A stretch of 64,000 bases of DNA from Halorussus halobius (GTDB lineage Archaea > Halobacteriota > Halobacteria > Halobacteriales > Haladaptataceae). Shown here piece by piece: positions 17,201 through 25,310 of the stretch (positions are counted from its first letter, which is position 1; the number at the start of each line of letters is the position of its first letter). A program made the translations under genes and the position numbers. Location of the stretch: NCBI RefSeq assembly GCF_004765805.1, contig NZ_ML219773.1:682001-746000 (forward strand), read 5' to 3'. The notes below the pieces were generated by a model. The model had not been told where the DNA came from. It ran no database searches and saw nothing but the letters and a program-made list of their open reading frames with translations.

Positions 17201-18685
17201 TCAGTTCGCGCTCTCCTCTATCTGCTGGAGCTGGCCTTCGAGCTGGCTCATCGCCTGCTCGGGGGTGCCGCCCTCGCTCAGCGCCGAGTTGACCTGCTGG
17301 GCGATTCGCTGGGACTCCTGGGGCCACACGGGCGTCACCGGCCGCGAGATGGCGTTCTCGCCCGCGACTCGGATGGGCGTCAGGTAGTCGCCCATGACGG
17401 GGACCTGCTGGGCCTGGTCGGTCTCCAGCAGGTCGGGCGCGGGCGGAATCCACCCGACGATCTCGAACAGCGCGAGCCGGAAGCTGTCGGCCATCATCGC
17501 GTCGAGGACCTCCAGCGCGGCCTCCTGCTTGGTGGAGTTGGGATTCATCGTCATGTGCCAGCCGCCCAGCGCCGCGACCGGACCGCCGGTGCCCGGGTAC
17601 TGCGCCTCGTCCTCGGTGACGGCGTACGGAATCGGCATCACGCCGAGCGCGTCGCCGAGGTTCTCGTCGCTCCCGCTCTGGTTGATGGAGTAGGGCCAGT
17701 TGCGGTGGGCCACCGCGTTGCCCGTGGTGAACGGTCGCCGCGACGGCTCCTCGTCCCACTGGAGCACGCCGGACGGCGAGATGTCGGCGTAGTCGCCGAG
17801 CGTGTTCTCGGCCTCCGTGCCGTGGATGAAGGTCCTGACCATCCGGATGGCGTCGAGGACGGGCTGTTCGTTCACCGTGACGGGTCGGTCGCCCACGGGA
17901 CCGAACAGGTTCTGCGTCGGGTCGCCGAAGTACGCGCCGCCCCAACTCGTCATGAACTCGTTGAACGTGCAACACGGAAGCCCGTTGTACGACTGGGCCT
18001 GGAACGTGAACCCGTAGTCCACGTCGTCGGCGTTCTGTTCGAGCACGTCGGCGACGATTTCCGAGAAGCGCTGCCACGTCATCGACTCGGTCGCCCAGTT
18101 GTTCCCCTCGGGGTCGTAGCCGGCGTCCTCGACGAGGTCCCGCCGGTACTGCATCGTCGGCAGGTCGATGAACAGCGGCACCCCGTGAAGGTTGCCCTCC
18201 GGCCCGCGCGCGGTCTCGACGTGGGCCTCGAAGTAGTCGCCCTCGATGCGACTGATGGTCTCTTCGGGGAGCCGCTGGCTCAGGTCGACGACCTGGTCGC
18301 GGTAGATGAACGGGATGGTCCACCCGGTGTCCATCATGAACAGGTCGGGCCGTTCGCGCCCCGACGAGAGCCACTGCTGGTACTGGTCCTGTCGCCCGCC
18401 GCCCCACGCCCCGGCGAGGAAGTCTATCTCGATGTCCTGCGAGAGGCCGGCGTCGTACAGCGCCTGCTGGATGGCGTCGCTGTTGTCGCTCGCGAGCTGG
18501 TCGGTCGCCCACTGGACGGTCGTCGTCCCCTGAGCGTCGACCTCGCCCGCGTAGCCGGTCAGTCCCACCGCGACGCCCGACGCGCCCGCCGCCTCGATGA
18601 ATCGTCGCCGGGAGACCGCCCTCCCACGGGAGCCAGTCGTCGCTCGCGAGTCGTCGGTACACTCGTCCGTCGTGTCGTTTCGCAT
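17201..18685 (-). CDS. Tat-exported extracellular solute-binding protein (sugar type, family 1)
   Basis: The 494-residue protein begins with an extended basic region and the Tat motif SRRRFIEAAGASGVAVGLTG, followed by the mature start near QGTTTVQWATDQLAS. The body reads as a family 1 binding protein: DLFMMDTGWTIPFIYRDQVVDL, GVPLFIDLPTMQYRRDLVEDAG, and LGGWHMTMNPNSTKQEAALEV near the C-terminus. No lipobox cysteine is visible, so anchoring is unclear. No permease or ATPase gene is nearby, which is unusual. A possible TATA (TTTATTTGA, near 18736-18745 on the minus strand) would give a short leader. Sugar or oligosaccharide is the likely ligand class. Confidence 0.8.
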   Translation of the reverse strand: MRNDTTDECTDDSRATTGSRGRAVSRRRFIEAAGASGVAVGLTGYAGEVDAQGTTTVQWATDQLASDNSDAIQQALYDAGLSQDIEIDFLAGAWGGGRQDQYQQWLSSGRERPDLFMMDTGWTIPFIYRDQVVDLSQRLPEETISRIEGDYFEAHVETARGPEGNLHGVPLFIDLPTMQYRRDLVEDAGYDPEGNNWATESMTWQRFSEIVADVLEQNADDVDYGFTFQAQSYNGLPCCTFNEFMTSWGGAYFGDPTQNLFGPVGDRPVTVNEQPVLDAIRMVRTFIHGTEAENTLGDYADISPSGVLQWDEEPSRRPFTTGNAVAHRNWPYSINQSGSDENLGDALGVMPIPYAVTEDEAQYPGTGGPVAALGGWHMTMNPNSTKQEAALEVLDAMMADSFRLALFEIVGWIPPAPDLLETDQAQQVPVMGDYLTPIRVAGENAISRPVTPVWPQESQRIAQQVNSALSEGGTPEQAMSQLEGQLQQIEESAN

Positions 18686-18850
18686 ACCCTCGTTCCCCCG
18701 ACACCGATATCGACTCGGAGAGACATGTATGTTGTTTCAAATAAACGAGGGTATCGGCGGTGATTTTTCGCGATTCGCGCCGGAGAGACCGGACGGTCGC
18801 CGTGGTCGAGAGAACGGTAAATGACCGCAGAACGCCGCAGAATTACGCGA

Positions 18851-19714
18851 TTACAGCAGCCCCGTCTTCTGGAGCTTCATCAGGTCCTCGGTGTCGAGGG
18901 TCTCGCCTTCCTTGAACTGCTGGTATATCTCCTCGGCCTCCTCTTTGGCCTCCTCGCGCTCTTTTTCCTTCTCGGACTTGCGCTCTTCCTCTTCCTGCTT
19001 GTCGAGTTCGCGCAGGCGCTTCTGGACGCGCACGAAGTCCTCGTGGTGCTGGTCGGCGGCCTCCTGGGCCTCCACGAAGCTCTCGTGCATCTCGTCGGCC
19101 TCGTCGCGGATGTCGTCGGCCTCCCGATAGGCCTCGATCATGTCGTTGTGGTGCTCCTGGGCCTTGTCGGCGAGTTCGGTCACCTTCTCGTGGTGACGCG
19201 AGGCCTCCGCGCGGACCTCCTCGGCCTCCTCGACGAGCTCGTCGAGGTTCTCGCTGTCGTCGAGCTTCTCCTTGCGCTCGGCGAGCTTCTCGCGCTTGGC
19301 CTCGATTTTCTCGATGAGTTCGCGCTCGTCTTCGGTCGAGAGCACCTCGGTCTGCTGTTTGAACTCGAGGTCCTCGATCTCGCTCTCGAGCTCCTCGACG
19401 TCCTTGCCCTCGTCGAGTTCGAGCTCCTGCTTCTTGCGCTCGACCTCGTCGAACAGCTCGTTGGCCTCGGCGTTGAGCTCGTTGCGCTGCTCCTTGTGCT
19501 CCTGGACCTGCTCGTTGAGCTCGTCGCGCTTCTCGCGGTGCTCCTGGGCCTCGTCGACCTTCTCGCGCGTCTCGGCGTTGAGTTCGTCGCGCTTGGACGC
19601 GCGCTTGGACGCCTTCTGGTTCAGCTCGTTCCGTCGGTCTCGGAGCTGTCCCGCGAGCTTGATTAGTTGACCTTTCGACTTGTTCTGGAGTTCCTCTTCT
19701 GTTACACTTACCAT
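18851..19714 (-). CDS. Archaeal coiled-coil protein (COG1340 type)
   Basis: The 287-residue protein is almost entirely predicted coiled coil, rich in Glu, Lys, Gln and Asp. The N-terminus is EEELQNKSKGQLIKLAGQLR. Heptad-like stretches run from about residue 20 to 265, and it ends GETLDTEDLMKLQKTGLL. It resembles the COG1340 family of uncharacterised archaeal coiled-coil proteins, which are abundant and often thought to be structural. It is Lys-rich for a haloarchaeal protein, as the family is. It is monocistronic. The upstream 300 bp contain a long hairpin and a palindrome beside a TATA-like box, so a structured leader of about 190 nt is possible. Confidence 0.8.
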   Translation of the reverse strand: MVSVTEEELQNKSKGQLIKLAGQLRDRRNELNQKASKRASKRDELNAETREKVDEAQEHREKRDELNEQVQEHKEQRNELNAEANELFDEVERKKQELELDEGKDVEELESEIEDLEFKQQTEVLSTEDERELIEKIEAKREKLAERKEKLDDSENLDELVEEAEEVRAEASRHHEKVTELADKAQEHHNDMIEAYREADDIRDEADEMHESFVEAQEAADQHHEDFVRVQKRLRELDKQEEEERKSEKEKEREEAKEEAEEIYQQFKEGETLDTEDLMKLQKTGLL

Positions 19715-19800
19715 GCGTAGTCAAACCTCGATTCCATGCCCGCCACGACGTTCGGCGTTCGACGTCCGGCCGTTCGGCGTTCCGGTCGCCCGGCCGTCGA

Positions 19801-19838
19801 CGCGCCAGTAGCCGACAGCGGACGCTGTGGCCTACTGG
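19801..19838. promoter_or_regulatory. Long near-perfect hairpin in the leader of the coiled-coil gene
   Basis: GCCAGTAG and CTACTGGC are the outer arms and ACAGC and GCTGT the inner arms of one 36-nt near-palindrome. It lies about 90 bp upstream of the ATG at 19714 and no ORF fits around it. It may act in the 5' leader or as a DNA site. Confidence 0.5.
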
Positions 19839-19917
19839 CAATCGGCGGATGACAATAGTCCCATGTCATTTGTCGCACGATGCTTGCCGAACGCTCGTGG
19901 CGTTCTGGTACCAGCAA

Positions 19918-19942
19918 ATATCCACCGTGGATATATAAACCT
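19918..19942. promoter_or_regulatory. Palindrome overlapping a TATA-like box
   Basis: ATATCCAC and GTGGATAT flank a central C (17 nt), directly followed by ATATAAACC. Read on the minus strand this gives TTTATATATCC next to the palindrome, about 215 bp upstream of the coiled-coil gene. It looks like a promoter with an embedded operator; the 305-bp gap 19715-20019 holds only this and the hairpin. Confidence 0.45.
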
Positions 19943-20019
19943 TCCGCCGAAGCGAGGCGTGGAAACGGTTCACACGGCCGCTAACGGCAGTGTAACCGAC
20001 TCCCACACCTGTCGAGGGG

Positions 20020-21948
20020 TTATAAACGGTACTCGTTCCGAACCGACCCGTCGGCCCGCCCGAAGGAGGTTTCGACCGCCTCGGCGTCGCCCGGGACCGT
20101 CATGGTTCCGGCGCTCGCGCGGTCGAACGCCTCGACCGTCACGTCCGCGCCGCCGGTTCGGTCGCCCGCAGTCCACGACACCGTGCCCGAGACCTCCTCG
20201 GGCGTGTCGTTGACCACGGTGAGTTCCCGGGTGTCGCCGCCCTCTGGGTAGGCGTCGAGGACGACCTGGACCGGTTCGAGCGACGCGGCCATCGCCTCGT
20301 AGCCGGGCTTCTCGGTGCCGTCGGCCGCGAGGACGCCCATGCCCGCGCCCGCGTCGGCGTCCCGGAGCGCGTCGGCCGCGAGCAGGCCGGTTCCGCGCCG
20401 GCGGAGCGTCTCGGTCACCTGTTTGAGGACCCGCGCCTGATACGCCTGCGAGGCCGCCGTCTCGGCGTCGCTGCCGACGTAGGCGGTGTGGGCCTCGGCG
20501 TCGAAGTCCGTCGCGTCATCGCCGTCCGCGTCCGCGAGCGACCCCGCGCCGAACCCGCCGACAGCACTCGGTCCGTCGCTCGCGCCGTCGTCGCCACCGC
20601 CGTACTTGTCGAGCACCCACTCGGCGTCGCCGGCCTCGCCGTAGTCCCAGCCGGGGTAGACGTGGACCGCGTCGGGGTCGATGCCGGGCGCGCCCGAGAC
20701 GGGAAACGTCGGCGTGCCGTCGGGGAAGGCGTCGGCGACCTCCCGGGCGGTGGTGGCGTCGAACCCGGCGCGCCACGCCCGCCAGCGCACCTTGTACCGC
20801 GCGAGCCGCGACGGACCGACGCCCGCGAGGTGGTCGGTCGGGTCGGCGTGGACCCCGAACGCGGCGACGCACGGGTGGCGTTCGAGCCCGGTCGCGAGTC
20901 GCCCCGCAAGGTCGGCGGCGCGGTCGGCGTCGTACTCGGCCGGCCCGGCAATCGGGAGGTCCTGCCAGACCAACAGTCCCGACTCGGCGGCCGTCTCGTA
21001 GAACTCGGCGGGCGGGACGTGGCCGTACGCCCGGACGAGGGTGGCGTTGGCGTTGGCCGCGCGCTCGACGTCCCACGTCGGGTCGCCGGTCGGCAGCAGC
21101 GAGAACCCGCGGGCGGGGACGCGCTGGCCGTTGACCAGCAGGTAGTCGCTCGCGCCGCCCGCACCGCTCCCGGCGTCGGCACCGCTCCCGCGGTCGGGCG
21201 TCCGGACCTCGCAGAGCCCGGTTTCGACCACGCGCTCGGAGTCGCCGAGCTTCGCCCGGACCGCGTAGCGGTGTTGGGGGCCGAAGCCGGCGGGCCACCA
21301 GTAGGCCGGGTCCCGGAGGTCGAGGGCCTTCGAGACGGTGACGCGCTCGCCGGCCTCGGCCTCGACGCGGGCGCGCTCCATCACGCCGCCGCCTCGGAAC
21401 CCCTGCGGGCGGACCGACAGCGAGATGCGGTCGTCGACGGACTCGCCCGCCTCGACCGCGATATCGGCGTCGATTGTCGCGCCGTCGTCGGTCCGGCGGG
21501 GCGTCAGCGAGAGGTCGTCGAGGAAGGTCTGCGGGTGGGTTTCGAGTTCGACGCCCCACCAGATGCCGGGCACCGCGCGCTCGTCGGGCACGCGGTCGGT
21601 GGCGTAGACGCCGCCGAACGACTCGGGGGCGTAACAGGCCACGACCAGTTCGTTCGTCTCGGCGGGGTCGAGTTCGAAGCGGGCGGGCCGGAAGTAGGCG
21701 TCGTGGTCGCCGAGCAACTCGCCGTCGTGCCAGACTCGCGCGCGGGCGAACAGTCCCCGGAGTTCGAGCGTGACCCGCTCGTCGCCGTCGCGGGGGTCGG
21801 GGAACTCTGTCCGGTACGCGACGGCGTCGGCTCCGGCGAACCGCTCGGGTCTGCCGGGTACGTCCACGGGGACCGGGTCGTCGAGGGCGGGCGGGTCGTC
21901 CGTCGGGGAGGGGTCGACGGCCGCCGCCGTCCAGTCGGTCGGCGTCAT
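20020..21948 (-). CDS. Glycoside hydrolase family 2-like protein, probably non-catalytic
   Basis: The 642-residue protein has a GH2/beta-mannosidase-like plan: an N-terminal jelly roll (about 20-150, ending PGIWWGVELE), an immunoglobulin-like middle domain (about 150-250), then a degraded TIM barrel with GFSLLPTGDPTWDVERAANA, TLVRAYGHVPPAEFYETA and GLLVWQDLPI. Where active enzymes have the acid/base Asn-Glu after the HP motif, this one reads HPCVAAFGVHADP. Where the nucleophile Glu is expected, it reads VGGFGAGS. Both glutamates therefore seem absent, and it may bind rather than cut glycans. No signal peptide is seen. The ATG at 21948 opens the conserved part. The acidic Gly/Asp loop near residue 475 is typical halophile insertion. 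Confidence 0.65.
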   Translation of the reverse strand: MTPTDWTAAAVDPSPTDDPPALDDPVPVDVPGRPERFAGADAVAYRTEFPDPRDGDERVTLELRGLFARARVWHDGELLGDHDAYFRPARFELDPAETNELVVACYAPESFGGVYATDRVPDERAVPGIWWGVELETHPQTFLDDLSLTPRRTDDGATIDADIAVEAGESVDDRISLSVRPQGFRGGGVMERARVEAEAGERVTVSKALDLRDPAYWWPAGFGPQHRYAVRAKLGDSERVVETGLCEVRTPDRGSGADAGSGAGGASDYLLVNGQRVPARGFSLLPTGDPTWDVERAANANATLVRAYGHVPPAEFYETAAESGLLVWQDLPIAGPAEYDADRAADLAGRLATGLERHPCVAAFGVHADPTDHLAGVGPSRLARYKVRWRAWRAGFDATTAREVADAFPDGTPTFPVSGAPGIDPDAVHVYPGWDYGEAGDAEWVLDKYGGGDDGASDGPSAVGGFGAGSLADADGDDATDFDAEAHTAYVGSDAETAASQAYQARVLKQVTETLRRRGTGLLAADALRDADAGAGMGVLAADGTEKPGYEAMAASLEPVQVVLDAYPEGGDTRELTVVNDTPEEVSGTVSWTAGDRTGGADVTVEAFDRASAGTMTVPGDAEAVETSFGRADGSVRNEYRL

Positions 21949-22060
21949 ACTCTGGGAAGGCGACCCGGGCCGGATAGGTTTTACGTCCCGGACGGGACCA
22001 GTTTCACTTCCGCCCCGGCCAAGGCTCAATTTAAGTAGGATGGAGCGACCAGTGAGGCCC

Positions 22061-22213
22061 ATGATGGAGGACCTGCGGTGTGCCTGCGACGCGCGTGGTT
22101 GCGGTCGCACGCTCGGCGAGGACGACCTGATGCTCCGGATGACGACCGACGCGGGCGAGCGCCGCGCCTACGAGTGTCCCTGCGGCGCGGTCACGGTGAC
22201 GGTGGTGCGGTAG
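22061..22213 (+). CDS. Small Cys-rich (zinc-finger-like) protein, 50 aa
   Basis: The frame MMEDLRCACDARGCGRTLGE, then a short polar middle, then YECPCGAVTVTVVR has five to six cysteines spaced like a small zinc ribbon. A TATA-like TTTAAGTA (22030-22037) lies about 28 bp before the ATG at 22061, the leaderless spacing, which picks this start over upstream ATGs. Haloarchaea encode dozens of such small zinc-finger proteins, some needed for stress or biofilm phenotypes; the role of this one is unknown. It is divergent from the GH2-like gene. Confidence 0.7.
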   Translation: MMEDLRCACDARGCGRTLGEDDLMLRMTTDAGERRAYECPCGAVTVTVVR

Positions 22214-22349
22214 CCCTCCCGGACCCGACCGGGGCGTGAGACCGTTCCGAGACGCGTCGCCCGCCATTGCTTGGGCTCGGTGAGCCAGCTCCCGTCCCGG
22301 TGTTCGCGGGAGCGACGCGACCGCAGGCTCGTGGGAGCGCGCTCCGACG

Positions 22350-22385
22350 GTGGGCTGAACGGCCGAGGGCGTTCGAGGACTCTTG
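22350..22385 (+). repeat. Reduced G-type repeat (copy E)
   Basis: GGGCTGAACGGCCGAGGGC followed by GTTCGAGGAC joins the head motif (GGACTGAA-GGG) directly to the tail motif (GCCGAGGGC-TTCGAGGAC) of the G repeats, lacking the central helices. It lies in the 251-bp gap before the PAC2 gene. Confidence 0.4.
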
Positions 22386-22464
22386 TCCAATCGCGTCTGG
22401 GTTTCTGGACACTGTTCTGAAGCGTGGCCCCGACCTTTATGCGCTGGCTGACACAACCACCGGT

Positions 22465-23211
22465 ATGGCTCGCGTCAACGTCGTTGCGGACGAGGTGTCG
22501 CTCGACGAACCAACGCTGGTCGAGGGGCTCCCGGGCGTCGGACTGGTGGGCAAACTCGCCACCGACCACGTGGTCGACCAGTTCGACATGACCTACTACG
22601 CCAGCATCGACTGCGAGGGCCTCCCCAGAATCTCGGTGTACGAGGCGGGCAGCCGGACGGTCCGACCGCCGGTCCGGCTGTACGCCGACGCCGACCGGGA
22701 CCTCGTGGCGCTCCAGAGCGACGTCCCGGTGTCGGCCTCCGCGGCGTCGGAGTTCGCCAGTTGCGTCACCGACTGGCTGGTCGACCGCGACGTCACGCCG
22801 ATATATCTGAGCGGGCTCCCCAAGGAGAAGGAACCGGGCGAGATTCCGTCGCTGTACGGCGTCGCGACCGGTGACGCCGGTGGACGGCTCGACGACCACG
22901 GCGTCGGCAGCCCGCCCGAGCGCGGCGCGATCAGCGGCCCGACGGGCGCGCTCCTCCACGAGGCGGCCGCGCGCGACCACGACGCCTACGCGCTGGTGGT
23001 CGAGAGCGACCCGCAGTTCCCGGACCCCGAGGCCGCTCACATCCTCATCGAGAACGGCATCGCGCCGCTGACCGACCTCGACGTGGCGACCGACCACCTC
23101 GTCGAGCGCGCCGAGGAAATCAGCGAGCAGAAAGAGCAACTCGCCCAACGCATGGGCGAGGCCGAGACCGACGAGAGTTCCCAGGCCCAGCCGCTCCGGA
23201 TGTTCCAATAG
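22465..23211 (+). CDS. PAC2-family protein (proteasome-assembly-chaperone-like)
   Basis: The 248-residue protein starts MARVNVVADEVSLDEPTLVE and shows the PAC2/DUF75 pattern: EGLPGVGLVGKLATDHVVDQ, GLPRISVYEAGSRTVRPPVR, PIYLSGLPKEKEPGEIPSLYG, and GAISGPTGALLHEAA. Archaeal PbaA/PbaB of this family are related to eukaryotic proteasome assembly chaperones, though their partners vary. A TATA-like CTTTATGC near 22438 supports the ATG at 22465. The acidic C-terminus (EEISEQKEQLAQRMGEA) is a predicted helix. A stable hairpin follows the stop. Confidence 0.85.
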   Translation: MARVNVVADEVSLDEPTLVEGLPGVGLVGKLATDHVVDQFDMTYYASIDCEGLPRISVYEAGSRTVRPPVRLYADADRDLVALQSDVPVSASAASEFASCVTDWLVDRDVTPIYLSGLPKEKEPGEIPSLYGVATGDAGGRLDDHGVGSPPERGAISGPTGALLHEAAARDHDAYALVVESDPQFPDPEAAHILIENGIAPLTDLDVATDHLVERAEEISEQKEQLAQRMGEAETDESSQAQPLRMFQ

Positions 23212-23224
23212 AACCTTTTGCTGC

Positions 23225-23248
23225 GGGCGGCGCACGAGAGCGCCGCCC
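23225..23248 (+). terminator. GC-rich hairpin after the PAC2 gene
   Basis: GGGCGGCG (23225-23232) pairs perfectly with CGCCGCCC (23241-23248), starting 13 bp after the PAC2 stop. T-runs flank it (CCTTTTG before, CCTTG after). It could help terminate or stabilise the transcript. Confidence 0.45.
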
Positions 23249-23281
23249 TTGCAAAACGTTCATGAAAACCACTGCGTCACC

Positions 23282-23318
23282 CCCTCAGGACCGCGTCTGT
23301 GACGCGGTCCTTCGAGGG
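23282..23318. repeat. Long hairpin between PAC2 and the next small gene
   Basis: CCCTC and AGGACCGCGTC pair with GACGCGGTCCT and GAGGG around a TGT loop, a 16-bp stem with one 2-nt bulge. It is preceded by TGCAAAACGTTCATGAAAAC, a string I believe recurs in haloarchaeal spacers. Function unknown. Confidence 0.5.
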
Positions 23319-23447
23319 TTCATTGGGCCGCTCGCTCACGTGCGTTCGCTCGCGGCGAACCGCGCTCGCGCGGACGCTGGCGGTCCATTTCCGGTCGAAG
23401 AGCGCGACTCCACCAGACCTAACTCGCCCCCGCGCCTTCGAGGTGGT

Positions 23448-23594
23448 ATGACCGACGCAGAAGACGCAATCGAGGAGTTCCTGGGCGAGGCCGACACGGT
23501 GCTGGGCGAGTACGAACAGGGGTACATGGACGCCGACGCCGCGCTGAGTCGGCTGGAGAAGGACGTCGAAACGCTGCGCGAGCAGGTCGAGTAG
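23448..23594 (+). CDS. Small acidic helical protein, 48 aa
   Basis: The frame MTDAEDAIEEFLGEADTVLG, then DADAALSRLEKDVETLREQV, is a short acidic protein predicted to be two helices or a coiled coil. Codon use and the preceding GAGGTGGT (23440-23447), which resembles a ribosome-binding site, support it as a gene. The ATG at 23448 is chosen because everything upstream in frame crosses the hairpin and is unlike protein. I do not recognise the family. The 224-bp space after it (23595-23818) contains only a short GGAAGACG hairpin. Confidence 0.55.
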   Translation: MTDAEDAIEEFLGEADTVLGEYEQGYMDADAALSRLEKDVETLREQVE

Positions 23595-23818
23595 CGGACG
23601 AACGACCGGTCCGGAACACTTACAGCGAGCGACCGGACCAGTCGCGGTCGCGCACCAGCGGGACGACCGCAGTGATCTTGGTCGAGCGTTTGGCAGGGAG
23701 CCCTGCGAGCGTGTCGCGGAGCGACCGCTCGCACTGCGACCGCACCGGAAGACGAACCGCGTCTTCCGAGCCCTGGCTCACTTCGTTCGTCAAGACAGCA
23801 AACGGTCGTCGGTCGTAC

Positions 23819-25189
23819 TTAGTACTTCGCGTCCGCGCCGGTCGTGGCGTAGATGTCGTCCATGAGCGAGTCGCGCTCGTCTTGCCACGCCGACAGGCCG
23901 CGCGGGTCGCTCGGATACGTCCCGTAGTGGTCGATGAGGTCGTCGGCGAGTCGCTTGGTCCGGTAGAGCTCGTAGATGAGGTCCCAGTGGCCGAACGACT
24001 TGAGCGCGGTCCGAATCTTGAGTTGCCACCCGATGTTGGCCGACCCGGAGTACAGCGCCTCCGCGAGTTTGGTCGCCGGGAGCGCGCCCAACAGTCCCAT
24101 CAGGTCGTCGACGTCCACGGCGGTCGCAAAGATGTTGTACACGTCGAGACCGGCGTAGCGCGCGCCGAAGTGGTCCATCACGCGCTCGTTGTACTCCCAG
24201 AGGTTGGCCTCGCCCACGTCGCCGTCCTCGATGGCGTCGATGGCGGTCTCGGCCGCGTACTTGCCGGCGTACGCCGCGCCGGCGATGCCCCCGCCGGTCG
24301 TGGGGTTGACGTGGCCCGCCGCGTCGCCGACGGCGATGAATCCCGGCGCGACCGCCGAGTCGTACGGCCGGCGGGTCGGCAGGGCCGCCCCGAGTTTGTC
24401 CTCGACGGTCGCGCCGTCGAACTCCGGCCGGGACCGGAGGTCGGCCTTGAGGTCGTCGACGAGGTGCATCGGCTCTTCGGTCATCTGGAAGCCCAGCCCG
24501 GCGTTTATCTCGGTCTCTGTCCGGGGGAAGTACCAGAGGTAGCCCGCCGCGCGGTCGGTGGGCTTGAAGACGAGGGCGTCGTTCCACGGCACGGGCTCTT
24601 CGACTTCGACGACCTCCCGATAGGCCGAGCAGAACTGCGAGTAGGTGACGTTGGTGTCGAAGGTGGCGTCGGCGAGGTCGGCCTTGTCCTGGAGGATGGA
24701 GAGCGCGCCCGCCGCGTCTATCACGAGCTCGGCGTCGTAGCGCTGGACGTCGCCGTCGCGCTTGCCCCGGACGCCCGTCACGCGGCCGTCCTCGCGCTGG
24801 GTCACGTCCTTGACCACGGTGTCGTAGTGGAACTGCACGCCCGCGCTCTCCGCGCCCTCGATGACCCGCCGGCCGTACTCCCAGCGGTCGATGACCGCGA
24901 GTTCGCCGGGGACCGGAATCTCCAGCACGGTGTCCTCCTGGGGAATCTCGAACCGGCCGTGGTCGACGTCGGTGTTGGTGAACGACGGCTCCAGCTGGGA
25001 CTTCGGGATGGCCTCGGGGAAGGCGTCGGCTCCCTTCAGGGCGTCCCCGCAGGCGATGTGGCCCGCCTCCGTCTCGCTCTTTCGCTCGACCACGACGACA
25101 TCGTAGCCCGCGTTCGCGGCGGTCGCGCCGGCGTAGCATCCGGCCGTCCCCGCCCCGACGACGACGATGTCGCACTCGTGCGTAGCCAT
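23819..25189 (-). CDS. Geranylgeranyl reductase family flavoprotein (lipid isoprenoid saturation)
   Basis: The 456-residue FAD enzyme likely saturates the geranylgeranyl chains of archaeal membrane lipids. The dinucleotide fold is at the start (CDIVVVGAGTAGCYAGATAA, then YDVVVVERK). The family motif CGDALKG follows near residue 47, and the second FAD site FIAVGDAAGHVNPTTGGGIAG is near residue 290. PWNDALVFKPTDRAAGYLWYFP lies in the substrate half. It faces a 2Fe-2S ferredoxin gene across a symmetric promoter, which suggests the ferredoxin supplies its electrons. The length is typical. A TATA-like GTATAAAGAG (minus strand, 25221-25230) precedes the ATG at 25189. Confidence 0.85.
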   Translation of the reverse strand: MATHECDIVVVGAGTAGCYAGATAANAGYDVVVVERKSETEAGHIACGDALKGADAFPEAIPKSQLEPSFTNTDVDHGRFEIPQEDTVLEIPVPGELAVIDRWEYGRRVIEGAESAGVQFHYDTVVKDVTQREDGRVTGVRGKRDGDVQRYDAELVIDAAGALSILQDKADLADATFDTNVTYSQFCSAYREVVEVEEPVPWNDALVFKPTDRAAGYLWYFPRTETEINAGLGFQMTEEPMHLVDDLKADLRSRPEFDGATVEDKLGAALPTRRPYDSAVAPGFIAVGDAAGHVNPTTGGGIAGAAYAGKYAAETAIDAIEDGDVGEANLWEYNERVMDHFGARYAGLDVYNIFATAVDVDDLMGLLGALPATKLAEALYSGSANIGWQLKIRTALKSFGHWDLIYELYRTKRLADDLIDHYGTYPSDPRGLSAWQDERDSLMDDIYATTGADAKY

Positions 25190-25217
25190 ATGCTTGCGCT
25201 ACGTGACGGAGGGGGCA

Positions 25218-25284
25218 AAACTCTTTATACGCGACCTGACGGTTCTGTCGGTCCAGGACCGACAGACTCGGCGATAAAGAGTTT
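25218..25284. promoter_or_regulatory. Mirror-symmetric divergent promoter with central palindrome
   Basis: AAACTCTTTAT (25218-25228) and ATAAAGAGTTT (25274-25284) are a perfect 11-bp inverted repeat. Each arm is the TATA-like element of one flanking gene. At the centre CTGTCGGTCC (25245-25254) and GGACCGACAG (25256-25265) are perfect 10-bp arms around a single A. The layout fits one regulator controlling both the reductase and the ferredoxin; that is inference. Confidence 0.6.
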
Positions 25285-25310
25285 AGTGACGGCCTTTCGT
25301 AGGTCGGCAC

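Noticed and set aside
19708-19917. 69-codon minus-strand ORF upstream of the coiled-coil gene
   Set aside because: TTG start, it overlaps the hairpin and the start of the real gene, and composition is unlike the neighbours; treated as leader DNA.
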